Position numbers and translations under genes: made by a program
Assembly: GCA_963814975.1 (NCBI GenBank)
Contig: CAWFFB010000014.1
Location: 550,043 to 614,042, forward strand
From: CAVUXJ01 sp963814975
GTDB taxonomy: Bacteria; Acidobacteriota; Vicinamibacteria; Vicinamibacterales; CAVVIG01
Direction: 5' to 3'
DNA: 64,000 nt
The notes under the pieces: model-generated
The model's database searches: none
Told to the model about the DNA's origin: nothing
Seen by the model: only the letters and a program-made list of their open reading frames with translations
Part shown: one piece after another, positions 1 through 8,429 of the stretch
Position numbering within the stretch: the stretch's first letter is position 1
How the letters are laid out: every line of letters begins with the position of its first letter

Positions 1-444
1 GTCGAGATGTCTCGCGATCGTCTGCTGCTCGACGCGCTGGCGGCCGCGGTCGGTAATCTGCACGGCAGGGGTTCGGCTGAGCGCGTCGCGTGGGGTCGAG
101 TTCACACGGTGACATTTGCGCACCCGCTCGGTATCTCGGATCGTCCCGCGCGCAGGTTCAATATCGGACCGTACGCCGCGGGCGGTTACGGCGAGACCGT
201 CCTGTCGATTTCATCGCCGGGTAGCGGTCGCAGCATCGGACCGTCCTTCCGGGCGATCTTCGATCTCGGTGACTGGGACCGCTCGCTGGCGATCAACGCG
301 CCGGGGCAATCCGAGTCACCCGGCAGCCCTCATTTCGGGGACCTCGCAGCAGGCTGGGCGGATGGTCAGTATTTCCCGCTCGCGTTCAGCGATCGCGCGG
401 TTCAAGCGAACGCGCAGTCCACGCTGATGCTTGTCCCCCGGTAA
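1..444 (+). CDS. Penicillin acylase family protein, C-terminal part (cut by window edge)
   Basis: The reading frame is open from the first base, so the gene starts outside the window and only about 147 C-terminal residues are present. The segment carries the conserved C-terminal signature of penicillin amidase-type N-terminal nucleophile hydrolases: THTVTFAHPLG-like start, FNIGPYAAGGYGETV, a GPSFRAIFDLGDWD block and the NAPGQSESPGSPHFGD block just before the end. These enzymes are exported, cleave themselves into alpha and beta chains and hydrolyse amides such as acyl-homoserine lactones or beta-lactam side chains. The catalytic serine lies upstream of the window, so substrate and activity cannot be judged. 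Followed by about 120 bases without a gene, then the insertion sequence. Confidence 0.85.
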   Translation, partial: VEMSRDRLLLDALAAAVGNLHGRGSAERVAWGRVHTVTFAHPLGISDRPARRFNIGPYAAGGYGETVLSISSPGSGRSIGPSFRAIFDLGDWDRSLAINAPGQSESPGSPHFGDLAAGWADGQYFPLAFSDRAVQANAQSTLMLVPR

Positions 445-563
445 AAGCGTTGAAGGCGCGGCCCAACCCCGGGCGGGCCCCAGCATGGCAGCCGCGTGGG
501 AGGAGGAGATGCTCCGCGGCGGCGCTGCAAGAGATGCGGAGAGGGCGCGCGGCTCTCTGGGGC

Positions 564-1569
564 AGAGCGTTTTCCATTACGACGTAGCAACACGGTAGCC
601 GCAATGCCGGGCGTAATTTGCGCATTCGTCGGCCGTGAAGAGGTCGAGCGCCATCGCGATCAGGCCGCAGACCTGCTCGTAGCTACGCGGGCGCGCGGCG
701 CGTAAGAATGCTTTCAATTTGGCAAACGCCAGCTCGATCGGATTGAAGTCAGGACTGTAGGGCGGGAGAAACCGAATGTGCGCCCCCGCCTGCTCAATCG
801 CGGCCCGGACCTCGGGCTGTTTGTGGACCGCGAGGTTGTCGAGCACGACGACGTCGCCTGGGCGCAGCGTGGGCACCAGCACTTGTTGGATATAGGCCAG
901 GAAACTCGGACTATCGATGGGCCCGTCGAACACGGCCGGTGCGTCGAGACCCTCGAGGCGGAGCGCGGCGATCACCGTGTGCGTCTGCCAGTGACTACAG
1001 GGCGTGTGATCCCGCAGTCGCGTCCCACGGGGGCTACGGCCATAGCGACGTAACAGATCGGTGGTAACGCCGCATTCATCGAGAAAGACGTAATGCCGCA
1101 TATCGCGGAGCGGCTGCCACTCGCGCCATTGGCGACGCTCAGCCACGACGTCGGGCCGGCGTTGTTCGTCGGCGTGGACCGTTTTTTTTGACCGTCAAGC
1201 GAAGTCGGTCCAAGGCGCGCCAGACCGACGACAGGCTGGCCGAACTGTGTAACGCCTCGCGGAGTTCCGCCAGCGTCCGATCGGGCTGGGCGTCCACCAA
1301 CGTGCGCAGTCGATCCTCTTGGCCGGCGAACGCTTGCTTCTTAAATACTTGCTGTGGCCGTGGCCCGACTTCGCCGGTCTCGCGACGCCGCTGCACCAGG
1401 CGATTGACCCACGAACGGCTCACCCGAAACTTGGCCGCGACCTCTTTGGCCGCCAATCCCGCGTCACAATCCGCCAACACCCGCGTGCGCAAGTCCATCG
1501 AATACGGCGCCATTCCTCCCTCCCCGCGAGAGAAGTACCATGACTGCCGTACTACGTACAATCGCGTCT
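564..1569 (-). mobile_element. IS630-family insertion sequence, copy 1
   Basis: A single transposase gene fills the element. The left end (agagcgttttcc...) is shared with the second copy near 63505, which fixes that boundary. The right end, read inward from 1570 on the minus strand (tagacgcgattg...), is an imperfect inverted match to the left end. The TA at 1569-1570 fits the TA target of this family. The left flank in this copy shows CA rather than TA, so that end is mutated, rearranged or placed one or two bases off. The element interrupts the 3' end of the neighbouring cytochrome gene. Confidence 0.8.
577..1561 (-). CDS. IS630-family transposase (two frames joined at an A8 run)
   Basis: The first frame (1561 down to about 1190) encodes an N-terminal helix-turn-helix region: MAPYSMDLRTRVLADCDAGL, then a second helical part ending in LRLTVKK. 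The second frame continues from the run of eight A (minus strand, 1182-1189) with KKTVHADEQRRPDVVAERR, a typical IS630 linker, and then the DDE domain: VFLDECGV, VVVLDNLAVHKQPEV and YSPDFNPIELAFAKLK supply the three acidic residues. Full length is about 330 residues, normal for the family. Joining the frames needs loss of one A or a +1 shift at the A run; slippage at A runs is known in this family, but +1 breaks are common throughout this sequence, so a sequence error is equally possible. Confidence 0.85.
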
Positions 1570-2507
1570 AGGGAGTGGATTGCCCTTGTCTCACCTGATG
1601 GCAGTGGTAGCAGCCGAATGCGACGCGCGAACGGTTGTAGTCGTACGTGCGCGTAAAATCGTAGGGCGGACGATGGAGCAGCCGGGCCATGCCGGGCATG
1701 ACGACCTCGCGCATGTAAGCGGCCTTCGTCTGCTTGTCTGGTTCAGCCAGGTACCCGTAGATGGCATTGCGCATCTGCGCGTCCATGCCGCCGCTGTATT
1801 GTTCCCACCCGAGAATCCGGAAGTGTGGCTCGGGCAGCGCCACGACCGCCGGCATCCGCCAGTCGCGATCGCCAGGATGGCTGCCATGGCAGGTTTCGCA
1901 ATCGACTCTGTCGCCCCCACCCACGATCGGTGCGAGAGCGACCCGCGCCCAGCTCATGACCGAGGTTTCCATGAACGCGACGATCGCTTCGCGGCTTCTC
2001 TTCCTGCCTTCCGGGTAGATCGCATCGTCGGATGAATAAGGGGGCGAATAGGCGATGGTGGCGGACGTACGGCCGAGTGTGGCGAGCACGACGACGCCCG
2101 CGATCATGGACGCCGCGACGGCCGCCAGCGCCTTGCGCACACGACGCGTGACCGGCGGTTCCCACGACAACGCCGCGCGAGCACTGTCGGGATCAAGTGT
2201 CGCGTGCGGATCGCCGGCGGCCAGCTCCAGCAGCGCGGCCAGCGGCGCCCCCCGGCGGACGTGACGAAGCACGAGCGGTTGGCTGCTGGCTGCCTCGGGT
2301 GTGCACCTCGACGGTTGACGTTCCGAGCAGCCGGTCGATCGGTGATCGGCCGCAGCGAACCTCGCCGATATCGTGGATCGCAATCTCCGCCGAGCGCCGG
2401 CCGTTCACGTGAATGAGCCGGAAGTCTGTCAGCGCGTACCGCGCTCGGGGCGGCCAGATGGCGCGGCTGCTCCACAGCAGGCGTTCCCACGGTAGCGGGA
2501 TCTCCAC
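1568..2507 (-). CDS. PH-like domain / membrane-anchored diheme c-type cytochrome, 3' end cut by IS630
   Basis: The GTG start at 2507 lies 11 bases after the LemA stop. The first 75 residues resemble a bacterial PH domain (YALTDFRLIHVNGRRSAEI, then DRLLGTSTVEVHTR). One extra base near 2275-2300 moves the frame; the continuation PLVLRHVRRGAPLAALLELA completes the PH fold. A membrane segment (AAVAASMIAGVVVLATL) follows, then an exported part with two heme c motifs, CETCH and CYHCH, and several Met residues that could be axial ligands. The spacing Met-rich helix before CxxCH recalls reaction-centre-type cytochrome subunits. The stop codon TAG is formed by the TA of the IS630 end, so the natural C-terminus is lost. 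Function in electron transfer is inference; the domain fusion is seen in the sequence once the frame is repaired. Confidence 0.6.
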
Positions 2508-2518
2508 GGGACGGATTC

Positions 2519-3091
2519 TCAGGGCTGCGTGAAGCTCACCTTCGGAACCTGCCTGGCTTCGGGAGGCGCCTCGAAGAACGGGTACTCTTTGAAGCGGAAG
2601 AGCGTCGCGGTGAGGTTCGAGGGGAATTGCCGCCGGGAGGTGTTGTAGTCCTGCACCCTCTCGTTGTAGCGCATCCGCTCGACGGCAATCCGGTTTTCCG
2701 TGCCCGCGAGCTCGTCCATCAAGCGATTGAACTGCTCGTTCGCCTTGAGCTGAGGGTAGTTTTCCACGATTGCCAGCAGCCGGCCGAGCGCCGAGGTCTG
2801 CTGGTTGGCGGCCTGAATCGTCTGCTCAGGCGTTTGAGCGCCGAGGAGCCGCGACCGCGCGTCGGCGATCTCCTTGAACACGCCTTCTTCGTGCTGCGCG
2901 TATCCCTTGACCGTCTCGACCAGGTTGGGAATGAGATCGTTTCGGCGCTGCAGCTGGTTCTGGACCTGGGCCCACTGCGCCTTGACGGCTTCTTCCTGGG
3001 TGACGAAACGGTTATAGGAGCAGCCGCTTAGCGGAAGGGCGGCGAGCGCGAGCACCATCAAGCGAGCCGCTGTTCTGCGAGTCATCTGCAT
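2519..3091 (-). CDS. lemA: LemA family lipoprotein
   Basis: A 190-residue protein with a short lipoprotein signal (MVLALAALPLSGC) and the complete LemA helical domain: NQLQRRNDLIPNLVETVKGYA, EGVFKEIADARSRL, ALGRLLAIVENYPQLKANEQF, ENRIAVERMRYNERVQDYN and the closing FPSNLTATLFRFKEYPFFEAP. The start at 3091 is chosen because AGGA stands five bases upstream; a Met two codons later is an alternative. LemA proteins are membrane-associated and of unknown biochemical function, often encoded beside TPM-domain proteins, as here. It lies between the TPM gene upstream and the cytochrome gene downstream, with short gaps suggesting one transcript. Confidence 0.92.
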   Translation of the reverse strand: MQMTRRTAARLMVLALAALPLSGCSYNRFVTQEEAVKAQWAQVQNQLQRRNDLIPNLVETVKGYAQHEEGVFKEIADARSRLLGAQTPEQTIQAANQQTSALGRLLAIVENYPQLKANEQFNRLMDELAGTENRIAVERMRYNERVQDYNTSRRQFPSNLTATLFRFKEYPFFEAPPEARQVPKVSFTQP

Positions 3092-3152
3092 AGGTGTCCT
3101 CATGAAGTCAGTGTAGATCTTTTCCTGAAGTGTGCGAGTCCTTGACAGGCGC

Positions 3153-3982
3153 TCACCAGCTCGCCCCGCCTCCGCCTCCGCCGCTGCGACCGCCGCCGAA
3201 GCCGCCAAAGCCGCCGCCGAAGCCGCCGCCGCCTCCACCACTCCACCCTCCGCCGAAGGGTCCGACGCCGCTCGACCAGCCGCTCCAGCCTCGGCCTCCC
3301 CAGCGGCGCACGCCGCGACCCGGTCCGCCGCGCCGGCGGCTGAACAGCATAATCGCAATGAAGACAAGGAACAGAACGGAGAAGGGGATGTCGGTGCGCG
3401 TCTGCGGCCGCACGTCCGGAGGGAATCTCCACGCCGGTGAGCGTCACGTTGCGCCCCTGGGCAATGCGGGCGGCAATCCGTTGCGCTCCCATGAGCAGAC
3501 CCGCGCCGTACCGTCCTGCCCGGAACTCGGGAGTCATGTACTCGCGGCTGGTTTCACCCGCAAATCCGTCGGTGATCCATTGCTTCCAGCCCGTAACCGG
3601 TCTCGATCCACACGCGACGTTCCTTCAGCGCCAGGAGAATCAGAATCCCGTTGTCCTTGCCCTTCTCCCCGATGCCGCGCCCATGGTTCTCGAACAGCTT
3701 CACGGCGTACTCGCGAATGTCGGCATAGGGCTCGATCGTCGGAACGGTGACGACGACGAGGACATCGCCGCTTGCGGCCTGCAAGGATCGGCTCAACTGG
3801 TCGAGTTGCTGCTCGCTCGAGGGGTCGACGACGCCGGCGAAGTCGTGAACGGGTTGCGTCAGCTCGGGCAGCGGTGGGTCGGCATAGGTGGCAAGGTTCG
3901 CTGCCGGCGCGGTTGCCAGGCTGAAGCCGAAGATCGCGAAGACGACGGCAAGCCGGACGCCGGCCCTCACCTGGCGCTCCAC
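3153..3982 (-). CDS. TPM domain membrane protein (YgcG/Psb32 family), two frameshifts
   Basis: The first frame has a signal peptide and the TPM domain: VHDFAGVVDPSSEQQLDQLS, SGDVLVVVTVPTIEPYADI, GEKGKDNGILILLALKERR and IETGYGLEA. The second frame continues with ITDGFAGETSREYMTPEFRA, and the third with a membrane helix (FSVLFLVFIAIMLF) followed by a long Gly-rich tail ending GGGGGGASW. Breaks lie near 3575-3590 and 3415-3425; each is repaired by dropping one base. The order signal peptide, TPM, single helix, Gly/Ser tail is typical of YgcG-type proteins, which travel with LemA. The role is unknown, though membrane repair or phosphatase activity has been proposed for relatives. Its start overlaps the end of the preceding gene by 16 bases. 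Confidence 0.85.
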
Positions 3983-4666
3983 CGGTCGATGTAGCTCGTG
4001 AGGCGCTCGACGGCGTCGAGATAGGCGGGAAAAATCCGCCGGGCGGCATCAGTAGGTAGCGGTCCGCCGGCTGACAACTTCATGATCTCGGTGAGGTTTC
4101 CGTCCGGCAGTCCGAGCGCGCGTTCCATTGCCAGCGCCGCCGCCCCCGCATCCCGCGGCTCGGCGCCTCCGTGCAGGCGAGCGACGCTCATCATCAACGC
4201 CATAAACGGCGCGGCCGACCGCGCGATGAGCTCCGCCAGTGCGGTCGCCGCGGCCGCGCGTTTCGACGTACCCTTCGCGCAGGTGGAGCAGGTGACTGCG
4301 GGCCTGGATTTCACACGCCTGGCGGACGTGCGCCGCTTCGACGCCGAGGCCGTCGAAGGGATCGCTGCCGACGATCACCAGGTGATCGGCGAGGATCGCG
4401 CCGAACTCGAGCGGGAACGCGTCGAGCGAGCGGCCGAACTCCTGCGCGGCGAGAAGAAGCGGCGTCGCCAGGCCGGCATCGTGCCACGCGGCGACGCGCT
4501 CGGCGCACGCCCGCAGGTCGTCGGCCGTCAAGGCATCGACGACGGCCAGCGTCGGCGCCGGGTCGCTTCCGCTCGCGGCGCGATACGCGACCAGCGACTG
4601 CAGACGAGGGCCAAAGATGCCGCGGAGGTCGCGCTCGAGCGTCGGCACGGCGTCGGGAATCCTCAC
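3967..4666 (-). CDS. Hypothetical protein, about 230 residues, one frameshift
   Basis: The GTG start at 4666 opens a frame with RDLRGIFGPRLQSLVAYRA, a region recalling the start of nucleotidyltransferase-like folds (polymerase beta type), but the usual GSxxxD catalytic motif is not visible. One extra base near 4265-4290 shifts the frame; the second part is alanine-rich and helical (AATALAELIARSAAPFMALMM) and ends YLDAVERLTSYIDRWSAR. It overlaps the TPM gene by 16 bases, which suggests translational coupling and a shared transcript with TPM and LemA. I do not recognise the family, and the nucleotidyltransferase likeness is weak. Confidence 0.5.
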
Positions 4667-4689
4667 AGACTGATTCTCGCAGCTTTCGG

Positions 4690-4876
4690 CGCCCGCTCAC
4701 AGTCAACAGTTCACAGTTGAGCGTTTTCGTCAACAGCCAGCAGTTGGCCATCCACATTCGGCGAATGCGCTGCGCTGCCAGCGCGGTCGACTGTCAACGG
4801 TCAAACACCGGCAACAGGCATCAACCTGAAGAGCCGATGGATGAGCTGACAACTCAGAGCGGTGAGCTGAGGGCAG
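4690..4876. repeat. Spacer built of degenerate CAACAGTT / GAGCTGA words
   Basis: Between the divergently placed unknown gene and yvcK. Two clusters are visible: 4698-4749 (cagtcaacagttcacagttg and a related second copy) and 4840-4876 (gagctgacaactcagagc, gtgagctgag). The words recur in both orientations within the spacer. This belongs to the window-wide class of word-repeat spacers. No gene was found here. Confidence 0.6.
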
Positions 4877-4882
4877 TACAAT
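4877..4882 (+). promoter_or_regulatory. Putative -10 element (TACAAT) for leaderless yvcK
   Basis: TACAAT followed by nine bases and the ATG at 4892. There is no ribosome binding site in the gap. If transcription starts 6-9 bases after the hexamer, the mRNA would begin at or within a base or two of the start codon. Confidence 0.5.
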
Positions 4883-4891
4883 ACGCCCCGG

Positions 4892-5863
4892 ATGCGATTG
4901 CGCGAGATGAACGTCGGCTGCTTCGGTGGAGGTACCGGTCTTCCCAGTCTGCTCGGCGGTCTCAAGAACAATCCCTGGGTTCACACCGACGCCGTCGTGA
5001 CAATGTTCGACAGCGGGGGCAGCTCGGGTGTGCTTCGCGACGAGCTCGGCGTTCTGCCGCCGGGCGATATCCTCAAGTGTGCGCTCTCGCTGGCGCGCAA
5101 TACCCGCGAGGCGCGGCACGTGCTGCTCGCGCGTCTGCCGACGCTCGAGCATGCCCGCCTCGGCGGCCATACCGGCGGGAACCTTCTGCTTTCGATGATG
5201 CAGCGGTACAGCGGCGATTTCCTGGACGCCATCGACGGCCTGCGCGCCCTGCTTGGGTGCACGGGCCGGGTGTGGCCCGTCTCCGTGGAGCAGGCATCCG
5301 TCTGCGCCGAGTACGGCGATGGCTCGACGACGCGCGGCGAAGTGGAAGTGGACGCGGGACAGTCGTCAGGGCGATTCGTGCAGCGCATCTGGCTGGAGCC
5401 GCCGGTTTCCATCCACCCGGCGGTCGCGGCGGCCATCGGCCAGTTCGATGCCGTGACGATCGGGCCGGGGAGCTTCTACACGAGCCTGATGCCCATCTTC
5501 CTGGTGCGCGGCGTCGCCGATGCGCTGCAGAACATGAAAGGGCCGATCATTCTGATCGCGAACCTGCTCACGGAAGGGCGCGGGATGACGGGGTTCACTG
5601 CCGCCGACGCGGTTGCCCGCATCGAGGAGTCGATCCGTCGCCCGGTCGACGTCGTCATCACGAATATGAAGTGGCCGCCGTCGAAGGTCCTGGGACGGTA
5701 TGCGCTCGAACATAAAGAGCCGCTGATGCCAGGGCCGCTGCCCAGTCACTGCGAGCTGGTCGGAGGGGAGTTCTGGACCGGAGAGATCGCCCGCCACGAT
5801 CGACTTCGGCTCGCCTATGCAGTGTGGAGCATCTTGTCGCGGCGGCTCTTGACCGACGGCTGA
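4892..5863 (+). CDS. yvcK: YvcK/CofD-like UDP-sugar binding protein (gluconeogenesis factor)
   Basis: A 323-residue protein of the YvcK branch of the CofD-like family. Seen: CFGGGTGLPSLLGGLK nucleotide-binding loop at the N-terminus, the TMFDSGGSSGVLRDELGVLPPGD block, HTGGNLLLSM, and the AVTIGPGSFYTSLMP motif, all family hallmarks. YvcK proteins bind UDP-N-acetylglucosamine-type nucleotides and influence cell-wall precursor flow and growth on gluconeogenic carbon sources. The C-terminus is shortened compared with some homologues but complete in its core. The ATG at 4892 sits nine bases after a TACAAT box; a second ATG at 4907 would give the more usual MNVxxFGGGTG start. Confidence 0.9.
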   Translation: MRLREMNVGCFGGGTGLPSLLGGLKNNPWVHTDAVVTMFDSGGSSGVLRDELGVLPPGDILKCALSLARNTREARHVLLARLPTLEHARLGGHTGGNLLLSMMQRYSGDFLDAIDGLRALLGCTGRVWPVSVEQASVCAEYGDGSTTRGEVEVDAGQSSGRFVQRIWLEPPVSIHPAVAAAIGQFDAVTIGPGSFYTSLMPIFLVRGVADALQNMKGPIILIANLLTEGRGMTGFTAADAVARIEESIRRPVDVVITNMKWPPSKVLGRYALEHKEPLMPGPLPSHCELVGGEFWTGEIARHDRLRLAYAVWSILSRRLLTDG

Positions 5864-5869
5864 CCCAAG

Positions 5870-6733
5870 CTACAGCTTCCTTTTTTTTCGATGTTTCTTA
5901 GCGGTCCCCGTTGCTCGTGGTGGCGCCGGAGGTTGCCGACGCCGACTCTTCTTCGTGCTCAGGCGCTTTTTTTCGTCGTGTTCCTTCTCCGGCGCTGATC
6001 GTTGTGGCCGGTTCTTCTTCGTGGCTTCGTGTGTTCGTGGCTGTCCCCCGTCGCTTTTCGCTTTCAGTTTGGCCGCGCGCTCGATAATTTGCGCCAGCAT
6101 CGCCCCGGCCTCGCCGCCTTTCGCGGGGCGGTTGGACTGCCAGATCGCGGGGGTCTTCTCGGCCAGGATGTCCTCGAAGTCTCCGTTGCTCTTCACGCTC
6201 CGTGGCGCGAACTCGGCAATGTCGAGCTCGCCGGCCCACTCGTCGCGATGCTTGATCAGCAGCCAGCTTCGCGCGTCGGACCCGCTGCGGGCCCCGGGAT
6301 AGCGGCCGCCGGTCCGCACGAGCACCCACGATCCCTTCAGCTTGTACCCGTTCAGTGTGAACTTGAGATCGCCCTTCTTCAACGCGGCATCCACGTCAGC
6401 GACTTCCGGAACCCATGTGCCGCGGTCCCAGAGCATCACGATGCCGGCGCCATAACCTTCAGGGATCACGCCTTCGAACTCGCCGTAGTCGAACGGATGA
6501 TCCTCGACGTGCATGGCCAGACGCTTGGTCTTCGGGTCGAGCGAGGGGCCTTTCGGCACCGCCCACGAGAGGAGGACGCCATTATGCTCGAGCCGGAAGT
6601 CGTAGTGCAGGTGGCTGGCCAGGTGCTTCTGTACGCAGAAGAAGCGCTCAGGCGCGTTCGACCGGCCGGCGTCCCCTGCCGGCTCGGGCGTCTTGTTGAA
6701 GTCGCGCTTCCGGCGATATTCCTCGAGTGCCAT
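5870..6733 (-). CDS. LigD-type 3'-phosphoesterase domain protein
   Basis: A stand-alone 287-residue DNA-repair phosphoesterase. Residues 30-160 show the LigD PE core: FCVQKHLASHLHYDFRLEHN, LLSWAVPKGPSLDPKTKRLA, HVEDHPFDYGEFEGVIPEGY, VMLWDRGTW and the SWLLIKHRD block. The conserved His, Asp and His of the metal site are present. Such enzymes trim 3' ends during non-homologous end joining; here no ligase or polymerase domain is attached. The last 60 residues are very Lys/Arg-rich (ending KKHRKKRKL), probably for DNA binding, and part of this tail is encoded by CACGAA-type repeats (6013-6042) like those in intergenic spacers. It converges with yvcK, six bases apart. Confidence 0.9.
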   Translation of the reverse strand: MALEEYRRKRDFNKTPEPAGDAGRSNAPERFFCVQKHLASHLHYDFRLEHNGVLLSWAVPKGPSLDPKTKRLAMHVEDHPFDYGEFEGVIPEGYGAGIVMLWDRGTWVPEVADVDAALKKGDLKFTLNGYKLKGSWVLVRTGGRYPGARSGSDARSWLLIKHRDEWAGELDIAEFAPRSVKSNGDFEDILAEKTPAIWQSNRPAKGGEAGAMLAQIIERAAKLKAKSDGGQPRTHEATKKNRPQRSAPEKEHDEKKRLSTKKSRRRQPPAPPRATGTAKKHRKKRKL

Positions 6734-6755
6734 GGCGGAAGGCTGGCCTTATAGT

Positions 6756-8262
6756 CTAGACCGTGTCGCGGCTCAATCGGTTCAGCGAGCGCGAGAAGAC
6801 GAGGAACAGGACCCCGGCACCCATCGCAAACGTCGTCACGGCGATGAATAGACTGGGCAGCGTCATCGACTCGTAGAAGCCTGCCGCGCGGCCGCCCAAA
6901 TAGTTGCCCACCGACGTGCCGAGAAACCAGACGCCCATGACGAGACCGCCGATCCGGACGGGGGCGAGCTTGCTCATCGCGCTCAGACCCACGGGGCTCA
7001 GGGCCAGTTCACCCCAGGTGTGCAGTAGATAGGTGAGGATCAGCCAGCCGGGTCCGACGAGCGTGCCGCCTTCTGCCGCGTAGGCCGGAGGGATGAGCAC
7101 GGCAAATCCGGCGCCAACCAGCAGCAGCCCGATGGCGAACTTGAACGGCGCTCCGGGCTCTTTTCCGCGCGCGGCCATCCTGATCCAGATCCAGGCGAAC
7201 ATCGGCGCGAAGACGATGACGAAGAGCGCGTTCACCGATTGGAACCAGCTGCTCGGAAAACTCCAGCCGAAGATCGAGTTGTTCGTGTTGCGGTCGGCGA
7301 ACAGGTTCAGCGTGGAGCCCCGCCTGCTCGAACGAGGAGGCGAACAGCGCGTACCCGACGAACAGCACGCCGATCAGGATCAGATGATTGCGCTCCACGC
7401 GCGTCCAGCCGCCTGAGAGGAAGACCCACCCGAAAAACCCCACCGACAAGGCGAGGAGGACGTATCCCGCGGCGTCGGCGATTTGTGTCGCCGTAATCGG
7501 AAGCACGCCAGTGTAGATACCGATTCCGACCAGCACGAGCGCGGTCATGCCCAACCCGAGCCAGCGCGCCGCCTGCCGCTTCTGCTCGGCCAGGCCTTCG
7601 ACGGATCCAGGGTCGGCGGGATGGAGCCCGGCGCTGCCAAGATACTTCCGTCCCAGCGAGTACTGGATGAGGCCGACGACCATGCCGACGCCGGCTGCCG
7701 CAAATCCGATGTGCCAGCTGACCCGCTGGCCGAGATATCCGCAGACGAGCGGGGCCACGAACGCGCCGGTGTTGATGCCCATGTAGAAAATGGAGTAACC
7801 CGCATCTCGTCGGCCGTCATTCGGTCCGTACAGTCGGCCGACGATGACGCTGACGTTGCCCTTCAGAAGGCCGGTTCCGATGACGATCAACGCGAGGCCG
7901 AGATAGAAGGTGGTAAGCGAGGGGACCGCCATGCTGAAGTGGCCCGAGGCGATGAGCACCCCGCCGACGATCACGGCCCGCTGCGGTCCGATCAGCCGGT
8001 CGGCGATCCAGCCGCCGGGCAGCGTCATCATGTACACCATGGAGGTGTACAAGCCGTAAATCGCTCCCGCGGTGACCGCGTCAAAGCCCAACCCACCCGC
8101 CGCGGGGGCAGCGGTCATGAACAGGATGAGCAGCGCGCGCATCCCGTAGTAGCTGAACCGCTCCCACATTTCCGTGAAGAAGAGCGTCGAGAGCCCGCGC
8201 GGGTGGCCGAAGAACGCACGATCGCTTTGTGATGCGAGGTCGCTAGCCGCAGCGGTGCTCAT
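6756..8262 (-). CDS. POT/PTR family proton-coupled peptide transporter (one frameshift)
   Basis: A polytopic inner-membrane transporter of about 500 residues. The N-terminal half shows FFTEMWERFSYYGMRALLIL, the first POT signature, then GGWIADRLIGPQRAVI, LLKGNVSVIVGRLY and SIFYMGINTGAFVAPL (second PTR2 signature). One extra base near 7318 breaks the frame after ASSFEQAG; the second frame continues with FQSVNALFVIVFAPMFAWIW and ends with paired helices and SRSLNRLSRDTV. The family imports di- and tripeptides with protons. The start at 8262 is chosen because the domain begins immediately after it and a TAGACT box lies seven bases upstream. It is a single gene, divergent from the radical SAM gene. 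Confidence 0.87.
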
Positions 8263-8269
8263 GGACGGC

Positions 8270-8275
8270 AGTCTA
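8270..8275 (-). promoter_or_regulatory. Putative -10 element (TAGACT) for leaderless peptide transporter gene
   Basis: On the minus strand TAGACT is followed by seven bases and the ATG at 8262, with no purine-rich ribosome binding site between. Confidence 0.5.
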
Positions 8276-8298
8276 ACAGACAGTGTGACAGAATGAAT

Positions 8299-8428
8299 GA
8301 ACCAGGGAGTTGGTGATTGGTGAATATCAATCAGTGAATTGATGGCAGCGCTCGTCCTCGCTCCGGACGGAGCCGATACGATCAACGAGTATTCAGCGAT
8401 CCACCTATTCTCCAATTCGCCAACCAAT
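8299..8428. repeat. Spacer with repeated CCAATTC / ATTGGTGAAT words
   Basis: In the divergent gap between transporter and radical SAM gene. One part reads gttggtgattggtgaatatc and continues with tcagtgaattg; the other end reads ttctccaattcgccaaccaa. The words recur as direct and inverted copies at about 8-10 base steps. No gene seen. Confidence 0.5.
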
Positions 8429-8429
8429 C

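Noticed and set aside
5073..5297. Minus-strand frame inside yvcK
   Set aside because: Antisense, Arg/Ala/Pro-rich and without a start signal.
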